A stretch of DNA of 64,000 nucleotides from Sporomusa termitida (GTDB lineage Bacteria; Bacillota; Negativicutes; Sporomusales; Sporomusaceae). A model generated the notes under the pieces. The model worked only from the letters and a program-made list of their open reading frames with translations, had not been told where the DNA came from and searched no databases. The DNA lies in NCBI RefSeq assembly GCF_007641255.1, contig NZ_CP036259.1:124001-188000 (forward strand), written 5' to 3'. The position numbers and the translations under genes were made by a program. Below, in pieces: positions 1 to 8,562 of the stretch; the stretch's first letter is position 1, and the number at the start of each line of letters is the position of its first letter.

Positions 1-244
1 GATCAAGGTTTCTTTGGTCTAATAAAGGAAGGCCGTCAGCCCAGCTGGCCTGAGCTATATCATCAATTACAACTACCGGGAAGTCTGCTTTGGCAATCTT
101 TTTTCCCAGCGCCAGCACCCGCAAATCGCCAATCAATACCGGCCGGCAATACGCTTGCAGCGTAGCGGTATTACATACCTTGGCAACGAGCTCCGGCCCG
201 ATTCCTGTTGCATCACCTAATAAAATACCTAACAACGGTTTCAT
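1..244 (-). CDS. PdxA-family dehydrogenase, N-terminal part (cut by window edge)
   Basis: The reverse strand reads from an ATG at 244 to the window edge without a stop. It begins MKPLLGILLGDATGIGPEL, the dinucleotide-binding N-terminus of the 4-hydroxythreonine-4-phosphate dehydrogenase (PdxA/PdxA2) family. A good RBS (GAGGAGGAT on the minus strand) precedes the ATG. In this family, members beside TctABC transporters and sigma-54 regulators are often PdxA2-type enzymes that oxidise phosphorylated four-carbon sugar acids rather than making vitamin B6. The neighbouring transporter suggests the same here, but that is inference. Only about 81 residues are visible, so the catalytic metal ligands cannot be checked. 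Confidence 0.8.
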   Translation of the reverse strand, partial: MKPLLGILLGDATGIGPELVAKVCNTATLQAYCRPVLIGDLRVLALGKKIAKADFPVVVIDDIAQASWADGLPLLDQRNLD

Positions 245-397
245 TGCTTTATCCTCCTCAATGAGCTGTTTCGTATTAAATAACAGGGACTGAGATCCGT
301 AAGCGGATACCAGTCCTTGCAGTCTCTTTGCTGTTAGCCAGCCCGTATATTTTGTATAGCCAGATTACGGTATGGCAGATCTTAATACGGCTATAGG

Positions 398-1909
398 CTA
401 CATGTCTGTTTTTATCAAGCAGGTTTTGCCAAATTTGAAACATGGGGGCACAACGAAGAAGAGGAAAATAGCAGCTAAAAATGCCAGTGAAATTGGTTTT
501 TCAATAAAAATCATCGCATTGCCATTAGAGATGTCAAAAGCCTGCCGCAGCGATGTTTCCAGCCGGGGCGTCAGGATAAAAGCCATGAGAAACGGGGCGA
601 CCGGGTATTTGTAGCGGTTAAAGAAGTAGCCGACAATGCCGATGGCAATCATCACCCAAATATCGAACAGGCTGTTATTGACAGCGTAGGCGGACACAAT
701 ACAGATTACAATGATAATCGGGGTCAGGATGGCGGGGGGAATCCGCAGCGCATGGACCATCAGGGGAATGCTGAGGGCCGCGATGATCATACAGACGACG
801 TTGCCGGTGTACATGGAGGCAATCAGGCCCCAGGCCAGGTCCGGGTGGTCGGTGAACAGCAGTGGTCCCGGCGTAATGCCCCACATCATCAAACCGCCCA
901 GTAATATGGCTGCCGTGCCCGAACTGGGAATTCCCAAAGACAGCAAGGGGGCAAAAGCCCCGGCCGCCGCCGCATTATTGGCCGCTTCCGGCGCGGCTAC
1001 CCCTTCCAGCGCTCCTTTGCCCATGTTGTCTTTATTCTTGCCGGTACGTTTTTCGAAAATATAGGCTAAAAAAGAGGCGGTTGTCGTGCCTGCGCCCGGA
1101 ATACAGCCGACGAAAGTTCCCATGAAGCTGCTGACAATGGTTGGCCGGAAGATTTGCTTAATTTCCTGCCAGTTAAGATAGTTGCTGCGCAAAGACAGCC
1201 TTTCGGTTGTTTTCATCTGATAGCCGCTTTTATTCAGGGCCATGGTGATAATTTCGTTTACCCCTAACAGGCCGATAACCAGGGGGATGAAGTCAATGCC
1301 GCTTAAGAGTTCATTTACACCGAAGGAAAAACGGGGCATCGCGACAGCTAAATCGAGTCCCACCGTCGCCAGCAAAATTCCCGTGCAGGTGGAAAGCAGC
1401 CCTTTGCGGGGCTGGTCGCCCAGCAGCCAGGCAATCGCCATAATTGCCAGCAAAATAACCGACGCCATTTCGGCCGGCCCAAAAGCCAGCCCCACGTTGG
1501 CCAGCAGGGGACCCATAAAGGTAAGGATGACAACACCGATAAAGCCGGCGACGAAAGAAGACCAGTTGGACACCGCCAGTGCTTTGCCAGCCTTGCCCCT
1601 CAGTGTCAGCTGATAGCCGTCCATGGTGGTCATTACCGCCGGCGGATCGCCCGGGATGTTGATTAAGATCGCCGTAAATGATCCGGCATACATGGTTGAG
1701 TAGTATAAAGCGGCCAGCATAATAATCGCTGTGGTTGGATCCATTTTGAAAGTCAGCGGCAGGAGCAGGGCAACTCCCATCACCGAACCGATACCGGGCA
1801 AAGCGCCGACAAACATACCCATAACGGCCCCGGCCAGGGCGGCCAGCAAATTGTTTTCTGTCAATGCGAGCGCAAAGCCGTTTAGCAAATGCGTAAATAT
1901 TGCTTCCAT
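398..1909 (-). CDS. tctA: Tripartite tricarboxylate transporter large permease TctA
   Basis: This 503-residue, highly hydrophobic protein has the TctA hallmarks: an N-terminal loop GALPGIGSVMGVALLLPLTF (about residues 38-57) and a second copy, GCIPGAGTTTASFLAYIFEKR-like, near residue 270, reflecting the internal duplication of the family. About a dozen membrane segments are evident and the length is typical. It is the main channel subunit of a secondary carboxylate importer and works with TctB and a periplasmic or lipid-anchored TctC. The ATG at 1909 follows an AAAGGAG site. The gene lies 14 bp after tctB on the same strand, so the two are co-transcribed. The matching tctC is encoded in the divergent operon at 6579. 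Confidence 0.95.
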   Translation of the reverse strand: MEAIFTHLLNGFALALTENNLLAALAGAVMGMFVGALPGIGSVMGVALLLPLTFKMDPTTAIIMLAALYYSTMYAGSFTAILINIPGDPPAVMTTMDGYQLTLRGKAGKALAVSNWSSFVAGFIGVVILTFMGPLLANVGLAFGPAEMASVILLAIMAIAWLLGDQPRKGLLSTCTGILLATVGLDLAVAMPRFSFGVNELLSGIDFIPLVIGLLGVNEIITMALNKSGYQMKTTERLSLRSNYLNWQEIKQIFRPTIVSSFMGTFVGCIPGAGTTTASFLAYIFEKRTGKNKDNMGKGALEGVAAPEAANNAAAAGAFAPLLSLGIPSSGTAAILLGGLMMWGITPGPLLFTDHPDLAWGLIASMYTGNVVCMIIAALSIPLMVHALRIPPAILTPIIIVICIVSAYAVNNSLFDIWVMIAIGIVGYFFNRYKYPVAPFLMAFILTPRLETSLRQAFDISNGNAMIFIEKPISLAFLAAIFLFFVVPPCFKFGKTCLIKTDM

Positions 1910-1923
1910 AATCTAGCTCCTTT

Positions 1924-2367
1924 CTATAATAATGATTTTATCAGGCCGCCGGGAAAGGGCACTTGCAGCCAGCATTCAAAAATTCCCCAGATGAGTCCGG
2001 TCGTTATTGCGGCCAGAGAAACGGAAAAAGTACGGGAATACGAACCCTGAGTGACCAGCCAGATGACCATAAACAAAAATACGGTAGCCAAAAAGCCGAT
2101 GATACTGACACAGCCGGCAAAAGCAATCATGGCGGCAATCGGCAGTATCGCTTTTATGTCTACCGGCTCGGCCTCTTTATCATAATTTACTGCTTGTGCA
2201 GCAGCGAGAACACATGTTGCCAGACCGATAATCACCGGAATAAACCCCGGACCGGGGCCTTTATTTACCCAAAAGCCGTAATTAAACCAGCCGGCATAGG
2301 CCCAGAATCCTCCCACAAGGCCACAAATAATTGCTATTACCCGATCCGCGTTCAGAGCAATCCTCAT
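1924..2367 (-). CDS. tctB: Tripartite tricarboxylate transporter small permease TctB
   Basis: This 147-residue protein has four predicted membrane segments, the size and topology of the TctB small permease. It begins MRIALNADRVIAIICGLVGG, with loop residues NKGPGPGFIPVIIG after the first helix, a common TctB feature. It forms the membrane core with TctA. It is the first gene of the leftward tctBA operon, with an RBS (GGGGAGAGG) just before the ATG. A sigma-54-type promoter lies about 175 bp upstream, at 2543-2558, pointing into it. Confidence 0.9.
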   Translation of the reverse strand: MRIALNADRVIAIICGLVGGFWAYAGWFNYGFWVNKGPGPGFIPVIIGLATCVLAAAQAVNYDKEAEPVDIKAILPIAAMIAFAGCVSIIGFLATVFLFMVIWLVTQGSYSRTFSVSLAAITTGLIWGIFECWLQVPFPGGLIKSLL

Positions 2368-2542
2368 AATCCTCTCCCCCTCGTAAATTATTTTTTGATA
2401 TCAATGAATATTGTGCCTATTCACCTCCCTTTGCGTACTAATGCCGGACAAGCGCCGCTATAACCGCTGTATAAGCCTTCAGCTCTCAGGGGAATATTCC
2501 CGGTGAATAGGCGCGTACTGATACGGTGATAATTATTTCTTA

Positions 2543-2558
2543 TGCATAAACTATGCCG
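2543..2558 (-). promoter_or_regulatory. Putative sigma-54 promoter for tctBA
   Basis: On the minus strand the sequence CGGCATAGTTTATGCA places GG and GC exactly 12 bp apart (GG to GC), the spacing of -24/-12 promoters. The -24 half matches TGGCA only partly, so this is weaker than the site at 5013. It faces tctB. The sigma-54 activator gene at 2967 is divergent to it. The rest of 2368-2966 is AT-rich and holds no credible gene. Confidence 0.5.
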
Positions 2559-2643
2559 GCGTTAAAATAAAAAAGAAAAACGTGAAAATACTGACTTATT
2601 TGACAAATAATATACAAAGGCTGTTTGTTCAAAAAAAATTCTA

Positions 2644-2658
2644 TGTTTCAATGAAACA
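2644..2658. promoter_or_regulatory. Putative activator-binding palindrome (upstream activating site)
   Basis: TGTTTCA-A-TGAAACA is a perfect 7-bp dyad around one central base. It lies about 90 bp upstream of the minus-strand sigma-54 promoter, the usual place for a bacterial enhancer-binding protein site. A related imperfect copy occurs at 2793-2807. The likely ligand is the PrpR-type protein encoded next door (inference). Confidence 0.5.
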
Positions 2659-2792
2659 ATTTGTTCTATTTGTTGCAAGCAAAATCTGGGCCGTACTGAT
2701 GCCGGCAGCGTCCTTGGGGCATTATCGACAAGGATTTGCAAATTTTTTATCGAAATTATAGCAATATTCAGAGTTGTTCTGGCAGCTGCAGC

Positions 2793-2807
2793 TGTTGAAA
2801 TGGAACA
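2793..2807. promoter_or_regulatory. Second, imperfect activator-site-like palindrome
   Basis: TGTTGAAATGGAACA keeps the outer TGTT/AACA halves and the 15-bp length of the perfect site at 2644, 149 bp away. A pair of such sites between divergent genes would suit a hexameric sigma-54 activator. Confidence 0.3.
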
Positions 2808-2966
2808 AAATGCCGATAACTTACAGCCGGTTGGGTATTATGACGCTTCCTTTGGGTAAATCAAAACAAAAAACAGATTTTTTCGACAATTATTATTAAA
2901 AATTTGACGTTTAGTGTCGAAATCCTACTTGATGTGTGTTAAGGTGCAACTTAATGGGGTGAAAAA

Positions 2967-4883
2967 ATGGCTAAAATCACTTTTATGGTTCCGTACTCAG
3001 ACATTTTTGAGGATATTCAAGAGGTTTTTACCCAACAAAACGATTGTAACTGGACGATTGAGCTTGTGGCCATCGACGGGGTACCGCGGCGGATTGACTA
3101 CAAAAAAATCAAAACAGATGTTGTTGTTGCCCGGGGGATTACGGCATCGCTGGCCGAGCGGGTTATGGAGGATATTCCGGTGATTCGCCTGCCTGTCAGT
3201 GGTTATGATGTTATCCGGGCGGTTTTGGAATGCCGGACCCGGTATAAATCGCAGAAAGTGGCTATTGTCGGTACGGAAGACATGGTGTATGGCGCCCGCA
3301 GCATTAATGAAATCACCGGCATTGAGATTGTCACCAGCATTGTAGACAATGAGGAAGATGCGCGCCGAAGCTTAACAGCCATTAAAGATGACGGCATTAC
3401 TATCATCTGCGGCGGGGTTGTGTCAACCTGTATTGCCGATCAGATCGGTCTGCAAACGGTTTTCATAAAAACCGGGCGGGAAGCGATTTATCAAGCTCTG
3501 ATTGAGGCGAAAAGGACCTATTTTGTCAAAAAGCAGGAACAGGAACGCAGCGAGAGATTCCGCACGATTCTTGATTATTCCATCGAAGGCATAGTGGCCG
3601 TAAATGAACAGGGCAATATCAATTTAATCAATGCGGCCGCAACGGACATAACCGGCTTAAAGGGCACCATGGAAGGGAAAGCGGCAGATAAGGTTTTTCC
3701 CGAATTGCGGCTGGGCAGGGTTTTGTCGACAGGAACAGCCGAAGTCGGCGAAATTAAAACCTTGAGCGGCCGGCAGGTAGTAATCAATAATGCCCCCATT
3801 ACTGTTAAAGGCCAGGTCGTAGGCGCTATTGCCACGTTTCAGCCGGTTGCGAGCATTCAGGAAATGGAAGGAAAAATAAGACGGAAGATTTACCCCCGGG
3901 GGCACAGCGCCAAATTTTCATTTTCTAATATTTTTGGTAAAAGCAAGGCCCTTCAACGGGCGATTGGGATCGCCAAAGAATACAGTACAGTTGACTCTAA
4001 TGTTCTTATTGTCGGCGAAACCGGCGCCGGCAAGGAAATGTTTTCCCAAAGCATCCACAGTGCCAGTGACCGGGCCGCCGGTCCGTTTGTAGCGTTTAAT
4101 TGCGCGGCGCTGCCGGAAAATCTGCTCGAAAGCGAACTGTTTGGGTATGTCGAGGGAGCATTTACGGGCGCGGCCAAAGAAGGCAAGGCCGGTTTATTTG
4201 AACTTGCTCACCGGGGGACTATTTTTCTTGACGAAATATCAGAAATTTCAATTAAAGTGCAGGGGCGGCTGCTGCGGGTACTGCAGGAACGGGAGATCAT
4301 GCGGCTGGGGGATCGTAAGATTATTCCGATAGACGTACGGGTCATAGCGGCCACGAACCGTGATCTGGGGGAATTGATCCGGGAAAAGGCTTTTCGCTCC
4401 GATCTTTACTACCGGCTGGATGTGCTGGAACTGCATGTTCCGCCGTTGCGGGAACGGACCGGGGATGTACTGCAGCTGTTTGCATATTTTCTGCACTCCT
4501 ATTGCTCACGCTTTGGTAAACCGAACAAAAAGATTGAGCCGGAGGCGCAACAACTGCTGGACCGGTATTCATGGCCGGGCAATGTCCGCGAGTTGATGAA
4601 TATTGCCGAACGCCTGGCGGTCATTGCCTACAGCGACAGGATCACAAAAGAGGATGTGTTATCGGCCTTCAATCCGGAGAAGGACGCCTTGACTGCCGGC
4701 CTGGCGGTAAAAAGCTCCAACCGCAGTGAGAACCCGGCCCATACCGGCACCAAGCAAAAACTGGATAAAGCCGTTCTGCTCGCGGTTCTCCAGGATGTAA
4801 ATTATCATTATGCCAAAGCAGCAGCCAAACTTGGCATCAGCCGGACGACACTGTGGCGGTGGTTAAAGGAACTGGAAATGTAA
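2967..4883 (+). CDS. PrpR-type sigma-54-dependent transcriptional activator
   Basis: This 638-residue regulator has three parts. Residues about 5-195 match the PrpR N-terminal sensor fold of propionate-catabolism activators. Residues about 200-310 form a PAS domain (FRTILDYSIEGIVAVNEQGN). An AAA+ domain runs from about 318 to 545 with Walker A GETGAGKE near 350 and an intact GAFTGA loop near 395, the sigma-54 contact. A C-terminal Fis-type helix-turn-helix (AAAKLGISRTTLWRWLKEL) ends the protein. The intact GAFTGA means it should activate sigma-54 promoters, and two candidates flank it, at 2543 (minus) and 5013 (plus). The ligand is probably a carboxylate (inference). The ATG follows GGGGTG. 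Confidence 0.92.
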   Translation: MAKITFMVPYSDIFEDIQEVFTQQNDCNWTIELVAIDGVPRRIDYKKIKTDVVVARGITASLAERVMEDIPVIRLPVSGYDVIRAVLECRTRYKSQKVAIVGTEDMVYGARSINEITGIEIVTSIVDNEEDARRSLTAIKDDGITIICGGVVSTCIADQIGLQTVFIKTGREAIYQALIEAKRTYFVKKQEQERSERFRTILDYSIEGIVAVNEQGNINLINAAATDITGLKGTMEGKAADKVFPELRLGRVLSTGTAEVGEIKTLSGRQVVINNAPITVKGQVVGAIATFQPVASIQEMEGKIRRKIYPRGHSAKFSFSNIFGKSKALQRAIGIAKEYSTVDSNVLIVGETGAGKEMFSQSIHSASDRAAGPFVAFNCAALPENLLESELFGYVEGAFTGAAKEGKAGLFELAHRGTIFLDEISEISIKVQGRLLRVLQEREIMRLGDRKIIPIDVRVIAATNRDLGELIREKAFRSDLYYRLDVLELHVPPLRERTGDVLQLFAYFLHSYCSRFGKPNKKIEPEAQQLLDRYSWPGNVRELMNIAERLAVIAYSDRITKEDVLSAFNPEKDALTAGLAVKSSNRSENPAHTGTKQKLDKAVLLAVLQDVNYHYAKAAAKLGISRTTLWRWLKELEM

Positions 4884-4965
4884 CATAGTGAACAGATTAA
4901 ACAAAAAGTTGCGAACTAGCCAGGATATATAGTCAGTCTTTTGCGATAATTTTGTAAATTAAATC

Positions 4966-5013
4966 AATATAAATAGGAGAAGCCGGCAACTGCCGGCTTC
5001 TCCTATTTATATT
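4966..5013. terminator. Very long perfect hairpin, bidirectional terminator
   Basis: A 23-bp perfectly paired stem (left arm AATATAAATAGGAGAAGCC..., right arm its exact complement) closes on a two-base centre. It lies between the regulator gene and the next promoter, and its last base is the first T of the sigma-54 promoter at 5013. Confidence 0.7.
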
Positions 5014-5028
5014 GGCACGGATTTTGCA
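5013..5028 (+). promoter_or_regulatory. Sigma-54 promoter of the Fe-S cassette/tctC/panB operon
   Basis: TGGCACGGATTTTGCA matches the -24/-12 consensus almost perfectly, with GG and GC 12 bp apart. It lies about 145 bp before the first gene of the plus-strand operon and directly downstream of a gene for a sigma-54 activator, so the two very likely belong together. Confidence 0.85.
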
Positions 5029-5174
5029 ATCCAGTGCTACTGAGCCCGTGGACTGATGCCAACTGCGGTAAGATGCATAAGGTGTGTACTGAATTTTATT
5101 AAAGGAGGCGAGCCATTCCCGGCCAAGCTGCTGCCGAACCGGCAGACATTAAATTTTAAAGAGGGGATGATCCA

Positions 5175-5897
5175 ATGGAAATTAACAAAGAAACATGCAT
5201 CAACTGTGGTTTATGCATAGCAAAATGCCCGGTTGCAGCGATTGGGAGAGACGCAGCCAAGCAAGTGCAGATTGAATTTGATGAGTGTGTGGAATGCGGG
5301 GTGTGCCGGCGGTTGCGAGTATGTCCGACCGACTCCCTTTATCAGCAGGAGCTAACCTGGCCACGGACGATCCGGAGCATTATGAGCGATGTGCTTACTA
5401 TTGCCGAGGAATCCCAGATATCCGGGCGCGGCACCGAGGAAATGAAGACCAATGATGTTACGGGCCGCTTTAAACAGGGCTGGGTCGGCATCGCTATCGA
5501 ACTGGGCCGCCCGGGCGTTGCCACCCGGATGTATGATGTGGAAAAAGTAGCTAAAGCAGTTGCCCGGGAAAACGTTGAATTTGAAAAAGAAAACCCGATT
5601 ACCAGTATGATGGCTGATCCGGCTACCGGCAAGTTTAAAGACGAACTGCTCAATGAAAAGGTCCTTTCCGCCATTATTGAATTTGGCGTGCGGGAAGAGC
5701 AAGCGCCGGTCATTTTGCAAATCCTTAAGGACGTGACGCCGGCCCTGGATACGGTGTTCAGCCTGGATATCTGTTCCAAGGTCAGCGCTGGCGGCGTTGT
5801 CCCCCATGTAAAAATCGTTGAAGAGAATGGGCTTTGGCTGTCGCCTAACGGCAAAGTAAATATTGGCCTTGGCCGGCCGCTAGTGAGGGAGGCATAG
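5175..5897 (+). CDS. Conserved 4Fe-4S protein of unknown function (cassette protein 1, copy 1)
   Basis: This 240-residue protein starts with two ferredoxin-type cysteine clusters (C8, C11, C14, C18, then C38, C41, C44, C50), enough for two [4Fe-4S] centres. It continues into about 180 residues I do not recognise. A paralogue at 34474 keeps every cysteine and stretches such as GRGTEEMKTNDVTGR and LSPNGKVNIGLGRPL (SPNGKMNTGLGRPL there). No membrane segment or signal peptide is visible. It is followed 2 bp later by its partner at 5900, and the same pair recurs at 34474/35218, so the two proteins probably form a complex. Here it heads a sigma-54 operon with tctC and panB. A role in electron transfer linked to carboxylate metabolism is inference. 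Confidence 0.85.
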   Translation: MEINKETCINCGLCIAKCPVAAIGRDAAKQVQIEFDECVECGVCRRLRVCPTDSLYQQELTWPRTIRSIMSDVLTIAEESQISGRGTEEMKTNDVTGRFKQGWVGIAIELGRPGVATRMYDVEKVAKAVARENVEFEKENPITSMMADPATGKFKDELLNEKVLSAIIEFGVREEQAPVILQILKDVTPALDTVFSLDICSKVSAGGVVPHVKIVEENGLWLSPNGKVNIGLGRPLVREA

Positions 5898-5899
5898 TC

Positions 5900-6526
5900 A
5901 TGACACATACACTGCACCGGGTAGGAAGCCGGGAAAGCCTGCAGGGAGACTGGGTTTTTCTCTGTATGCCCAGCAAGGATATCAATCACGAACAGTCAGG
6001 GCCCAAACTCAGAAGATTTCTGGAGTTATGCCTGAAAAACAACTGTGTGACGTTAGGCGATTGCCGGAAGGGGAATGAATATCACCAGCTCAGCCGGGAA
6101 AATATGCTGAATAATGTGGAAGACCGTGCTGTTGTTACCGCAACCTTTAATAATAAGGATGCAGTAATTGCCATGATTGAAGACTTAAAACAGGCCGATC
6201 TGGGGCTTTCCATCGTAATTTCCGGCTTAGTGGATGAGGTGGGAGAATGTTGTGCGCAAACAGGCCTTAAACCACATACCGTAGAACACTCGCTGGGCAG
6301 ATGGGGAAAAACAGAAAAGCTGCCACCCCAGGCAATACTGGAGATTGCCACCATGTGCGGGCACTCGATGATAGCGGTGAATTTTATTAATGAAATGATC
6401 GAAAAAGTAAAAAAAGGAAAAACAACGGCGCCGGCGGCAGCAGCCGAATTATTTAAACCCTGCATGTGTGGTATATTTAATACAGACCGTGCGGCCAAGC
6501 TTATCGCCGAAATGGCCAAACGCTAA
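5900..6526 (+). CDS. Conserved cysteine-containing partner protein (cassette protein 2, copy 1)
   Basis: This 208-residue soluble protein is of unknown function. Compared with its paralogue at 35218, the C-terminal half is most conserved: HSLG, GKTE, TMCGH, KVKKG and KPCMCGIFN (KPCRCGIFN). A CC pair in mid-protein (ECCAQ/ACCDQ) is also kept. The conserved Cys and His could bind a metal or cluster. It is always directly downstream of the 4Fe-4S protein (2-3 bp gap), which supports a stable two-subunit unit. No signal peptide is seen. No family name is offered. Confidence 0.85.
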   Translation: MTHTLHRVGSRESLQGDWVFLCMPSKDINHEQSGPKLRRFLELCLKNNCVTLGDCRKGNEYHQLSRENMLNNVEDRAVVTATFNNKDAVIAMIEDLKQADLGLSIVISGLVDEVGECCAQTGLKPHTVEHSLGRWGKTEKLPPQAILEIATMCGHSMIAVNFINEMIEKVKKGKTTAPAAAAELFKPCMCGIFNTDRAAKLIAEMAKR

Positions 6527-6578
6527 AGCACGGTTTTTCTTAGTGATCTTTATTATAAGCATTACGAGGAGGATGGAC

Positions 6579-7571
6579 ATGAAAAAGTGGTTGGCAGTAG
6601 TATTGGCCTGTCTTATGTTGGCTGGATTGGTGGCTGGTTGTGGTTCGCAGGAAAAGGCGGCGGACAAGCCGGCCGCCTTTACTCCTAGCAAAAACACGGA
6701 ATTTATTGTCCCCTACGCTCCCGGGGGCGGCAGCGACCTGTTTGCCCGTATCCTGGCCGATATTATCCAGAAGAACAAATTTGCTGACGAAGCGCTGATG
6801 ATTGTCAACAAACCGGGTGGGGCCGGCGCGGTCGGCGATGCGTACACCTTTTCAAAAAAAGGGGATAATCATGTCATTACCGCTTACGTTTCCGGGCAGA
6901 TGACCTCCAATCTGATGAATAAGACAGCTGTAAGCTACGACAAGCTGACTCCCATCGTCAACCTGGCCTTGGATGAATACCTGCTTGGCGTGTTGGCGGG
7001 CAACTATAAAGCCTTCGATGAACTGCTCGCCGCGGCTAAAGCCGCTCCCAATGAAATCACCATCGGCGGTTCGGGCAAAGGTACTGAAGATGAGTTATGT
7101 GTCGGGCTGCTTAACAGGCACACCGGGGCCAGGTTTAAGTATGTTCCCTTTAACAGCTCCGGCGAAGTCATGAGTGCCATGCTGGGCGGGCACATAAAAG
7201 CCGGCATATTCAATCCCAATGAATGCAATGCCCAGATAGCAGCGGGAAAAGTAGCCACGATAGGCGGGTTTGGCGTAAAGAGACTGGCCAGCGTATTTAA
7301 GGATACTCCCACCTTTGGGGAGCTTGGCTATCAAGAGGTGGTCTTTCAACAGTTCCGTGGCATAGCCGGGCCGCCTGACATGTCGCCGGCGGCGGTCAAA
7401 TTCTGGGTTGAAGCCTTCAGAAAAGCAACTCAGACCGCCCAGTGGCAACAAGACTATCTGGCGAAAAACAGTTTAACCGAGCATTTCCTGGAGCCGGAAG
7501 CCTTCAAAAAGTTTTTGGGCGAGGAAAACCAAAAATATGCCGACATTCTTAACGATATCGCCGCCCAATAA
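6579..7571 (+). CDS. tctC: TctC-type carboxylate-binding lipoprotein
   Basis: This 330-residue extracytoplasmic solute-binding protein of the Bug/TctC family starts at the ATG at 6579. The longer open frame to 6468 lacks an RBS and would bury the signal. GAGGAGGAT precedes the chosen start. The N-terminus MKKWLAVVLACLMLAGLVAGC has a lipobox ending at Cys22. Downstream, FIVPYAPGGGSDLFAR is the family ligand-pocket loop. It should deliver a carboxylate to TctAB, encoded divergently at 398-2367. The split of tctC from tctAB around the regulator implies a common inducer. Confidence 0.92.
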   Translation: MKKWLAVVLACLMLAGLVAGCGSQEKAADKPAAFTPSKNTEFIVPYAPGGGSDLFARILADIIQKNKFADEALMIVNKPGGAGAVGDAYTFSKKGDNHVITAYVSGQMTSNLMNKTAVSYDKLTPIVNLALDEYLLGVLAGNYKAFDELLAAAKAAPNEITIGGSGKGTEDELCVGLLNRHTGARFKYVPFNSSGEVMSAMLGGHIKAGIFNPNECNAQIAAGKVATIGGFGVKRLASVFKDTPTFGELGYQEVVFQQFRGIAGPPDMSPAAVKFWVEAFRKATQTAQWQQDYLAKNSLTEHFLEPEAFKKFLGEENQKYADILNDIAAQ

Positions 7572-7631
7572 CCAAAGTTGAAACGGCCGGCAATACAGCC
7601 GGCAAATTAAACAAGGAAAGGAAATAAAATA

Positions 7632-8483
7632 ATGGCTAAAAAAACGATTTTGGATTTTCAAAGCATGGTCAGCAAAGGCGAAAAAATTGTTTATCTGACC
7701 GCTTACGATTATCTCACGGCCAAGATGCAGGAAAAAGCAGGCGTGGACATGATTCTGGTCGGGGATTCCCTGGGGATGGTTTCCCTGGGCTATGATACCA
7801 CTTTGCCGGTAACCATGGCGGATATGATCCGTCATTGCCAGGCTGTCCGCCGGGGCGCTCCCCAGACGTTCATTATCGGCGATATGCCCTACATGTCTTA
7901 TCAGGCTGCCGATGTTGCCGCTATTGAAAATGCGGGCCGGTTTATCAAGGAGGCCGCCGCGGATTGCGTTAAGCTGGAAGGCGGCGGCCCCAGGATTTTA
8001 AACCGCATCCGGGCGATAAGCGAGGCCGGGATACTTGTCATGGGGCATATCGGGCTTACGCCGCAATTCATGGGCCAGATCGGCGGCTATAAAGCCCAGG
8101 GAAAAACGGCGCAGGCGGCAATGAGCCTCATCCGCCAGGCTAAGCTGATTGAAGAGGCGGGCGCCTGCAGTATTTTAGTGGAAGGGGTGCCCACCGCTGT
8201 TGGCAAAGCAATTGCTGACAGGGCGGCTATTCCCATCCTCGGCATCGGCGCCGGCTCGTTTACCCACGGGCAACTGCTTATATACGCCGATATGGTCGGC
8301 CTTTATGACAACTTTACCCCTAAATTCGTTAAGAAATACGCCAAGGTGGGTGAGATCCTGACCACTGCTTTCCAAGAGTACACACTGGAGGTACGGGCCG
8401 GAAAATTCCCGGTCGATACTGAGCATACCTATACGATGGAGGCGCAGGAAATTGCCGAACTGGATAAGCTGTTAGCTCAGTAA
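7632..8483 (+). CDS. panB: 3-methyl-2-oxobutanoate hydroxymethyltransferase
   Basis: This 283-residue protein matches PanB over its whole length: LTAYDYLTAKMQEKAGVD, the metal/ketoacid loop VGDSLGM, VKLEGG, GHIGLTPQ, and GIGAGSFTHGQ (usually GIGAG...DGQ). PanB transfers a methylene group from 5,10-methylene-tetrahydrofolate to 2-oxoisovalerate to give ketopantoate. No panC or panD is nearby. Instead it sits in a sigma-54 operon with a carboxylate-binding protein, so it may act in reverse on a branched hydroxymethyl-keto acid that is imported (inference). The gene lies about 60 bp after tctC, with AAGGAAAGG as RBS. Confidence 0.9.
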   Translation: MAKKTILDFQSMVSKGEKIVYLTAYDYLTAKMQEKAGVDMILVGDSLGMVSLGYDTTLPVTMADMIRHCQAVRRGAPQTFIIGDMPYMSYQAADVAAIENAGRFIKEAAADCVKLEGGGPRILNRIRAISEAGILVMGHIGLTPQFMGQIGGYKAQGKTAQAAMSLIRQAKLIEEAGACSILVEGVPTAVGKAIADRAAIPILGIGAGSFTHGQLLIYADMVGLYDNFTPKFVKKYAKVGEILTTAFQEYTLEVRAGKFPVDTEHTYTMEAQEIAELDKLLAQ

Positions 8484-8562
8484 AGAAGGCGGGCTTGTTT
8501 TAAACCAGGCCCGGCAGCCGGTACAGGCGGCTGAAGCAAGCATGATAAAAGGAGGGCAGTAC

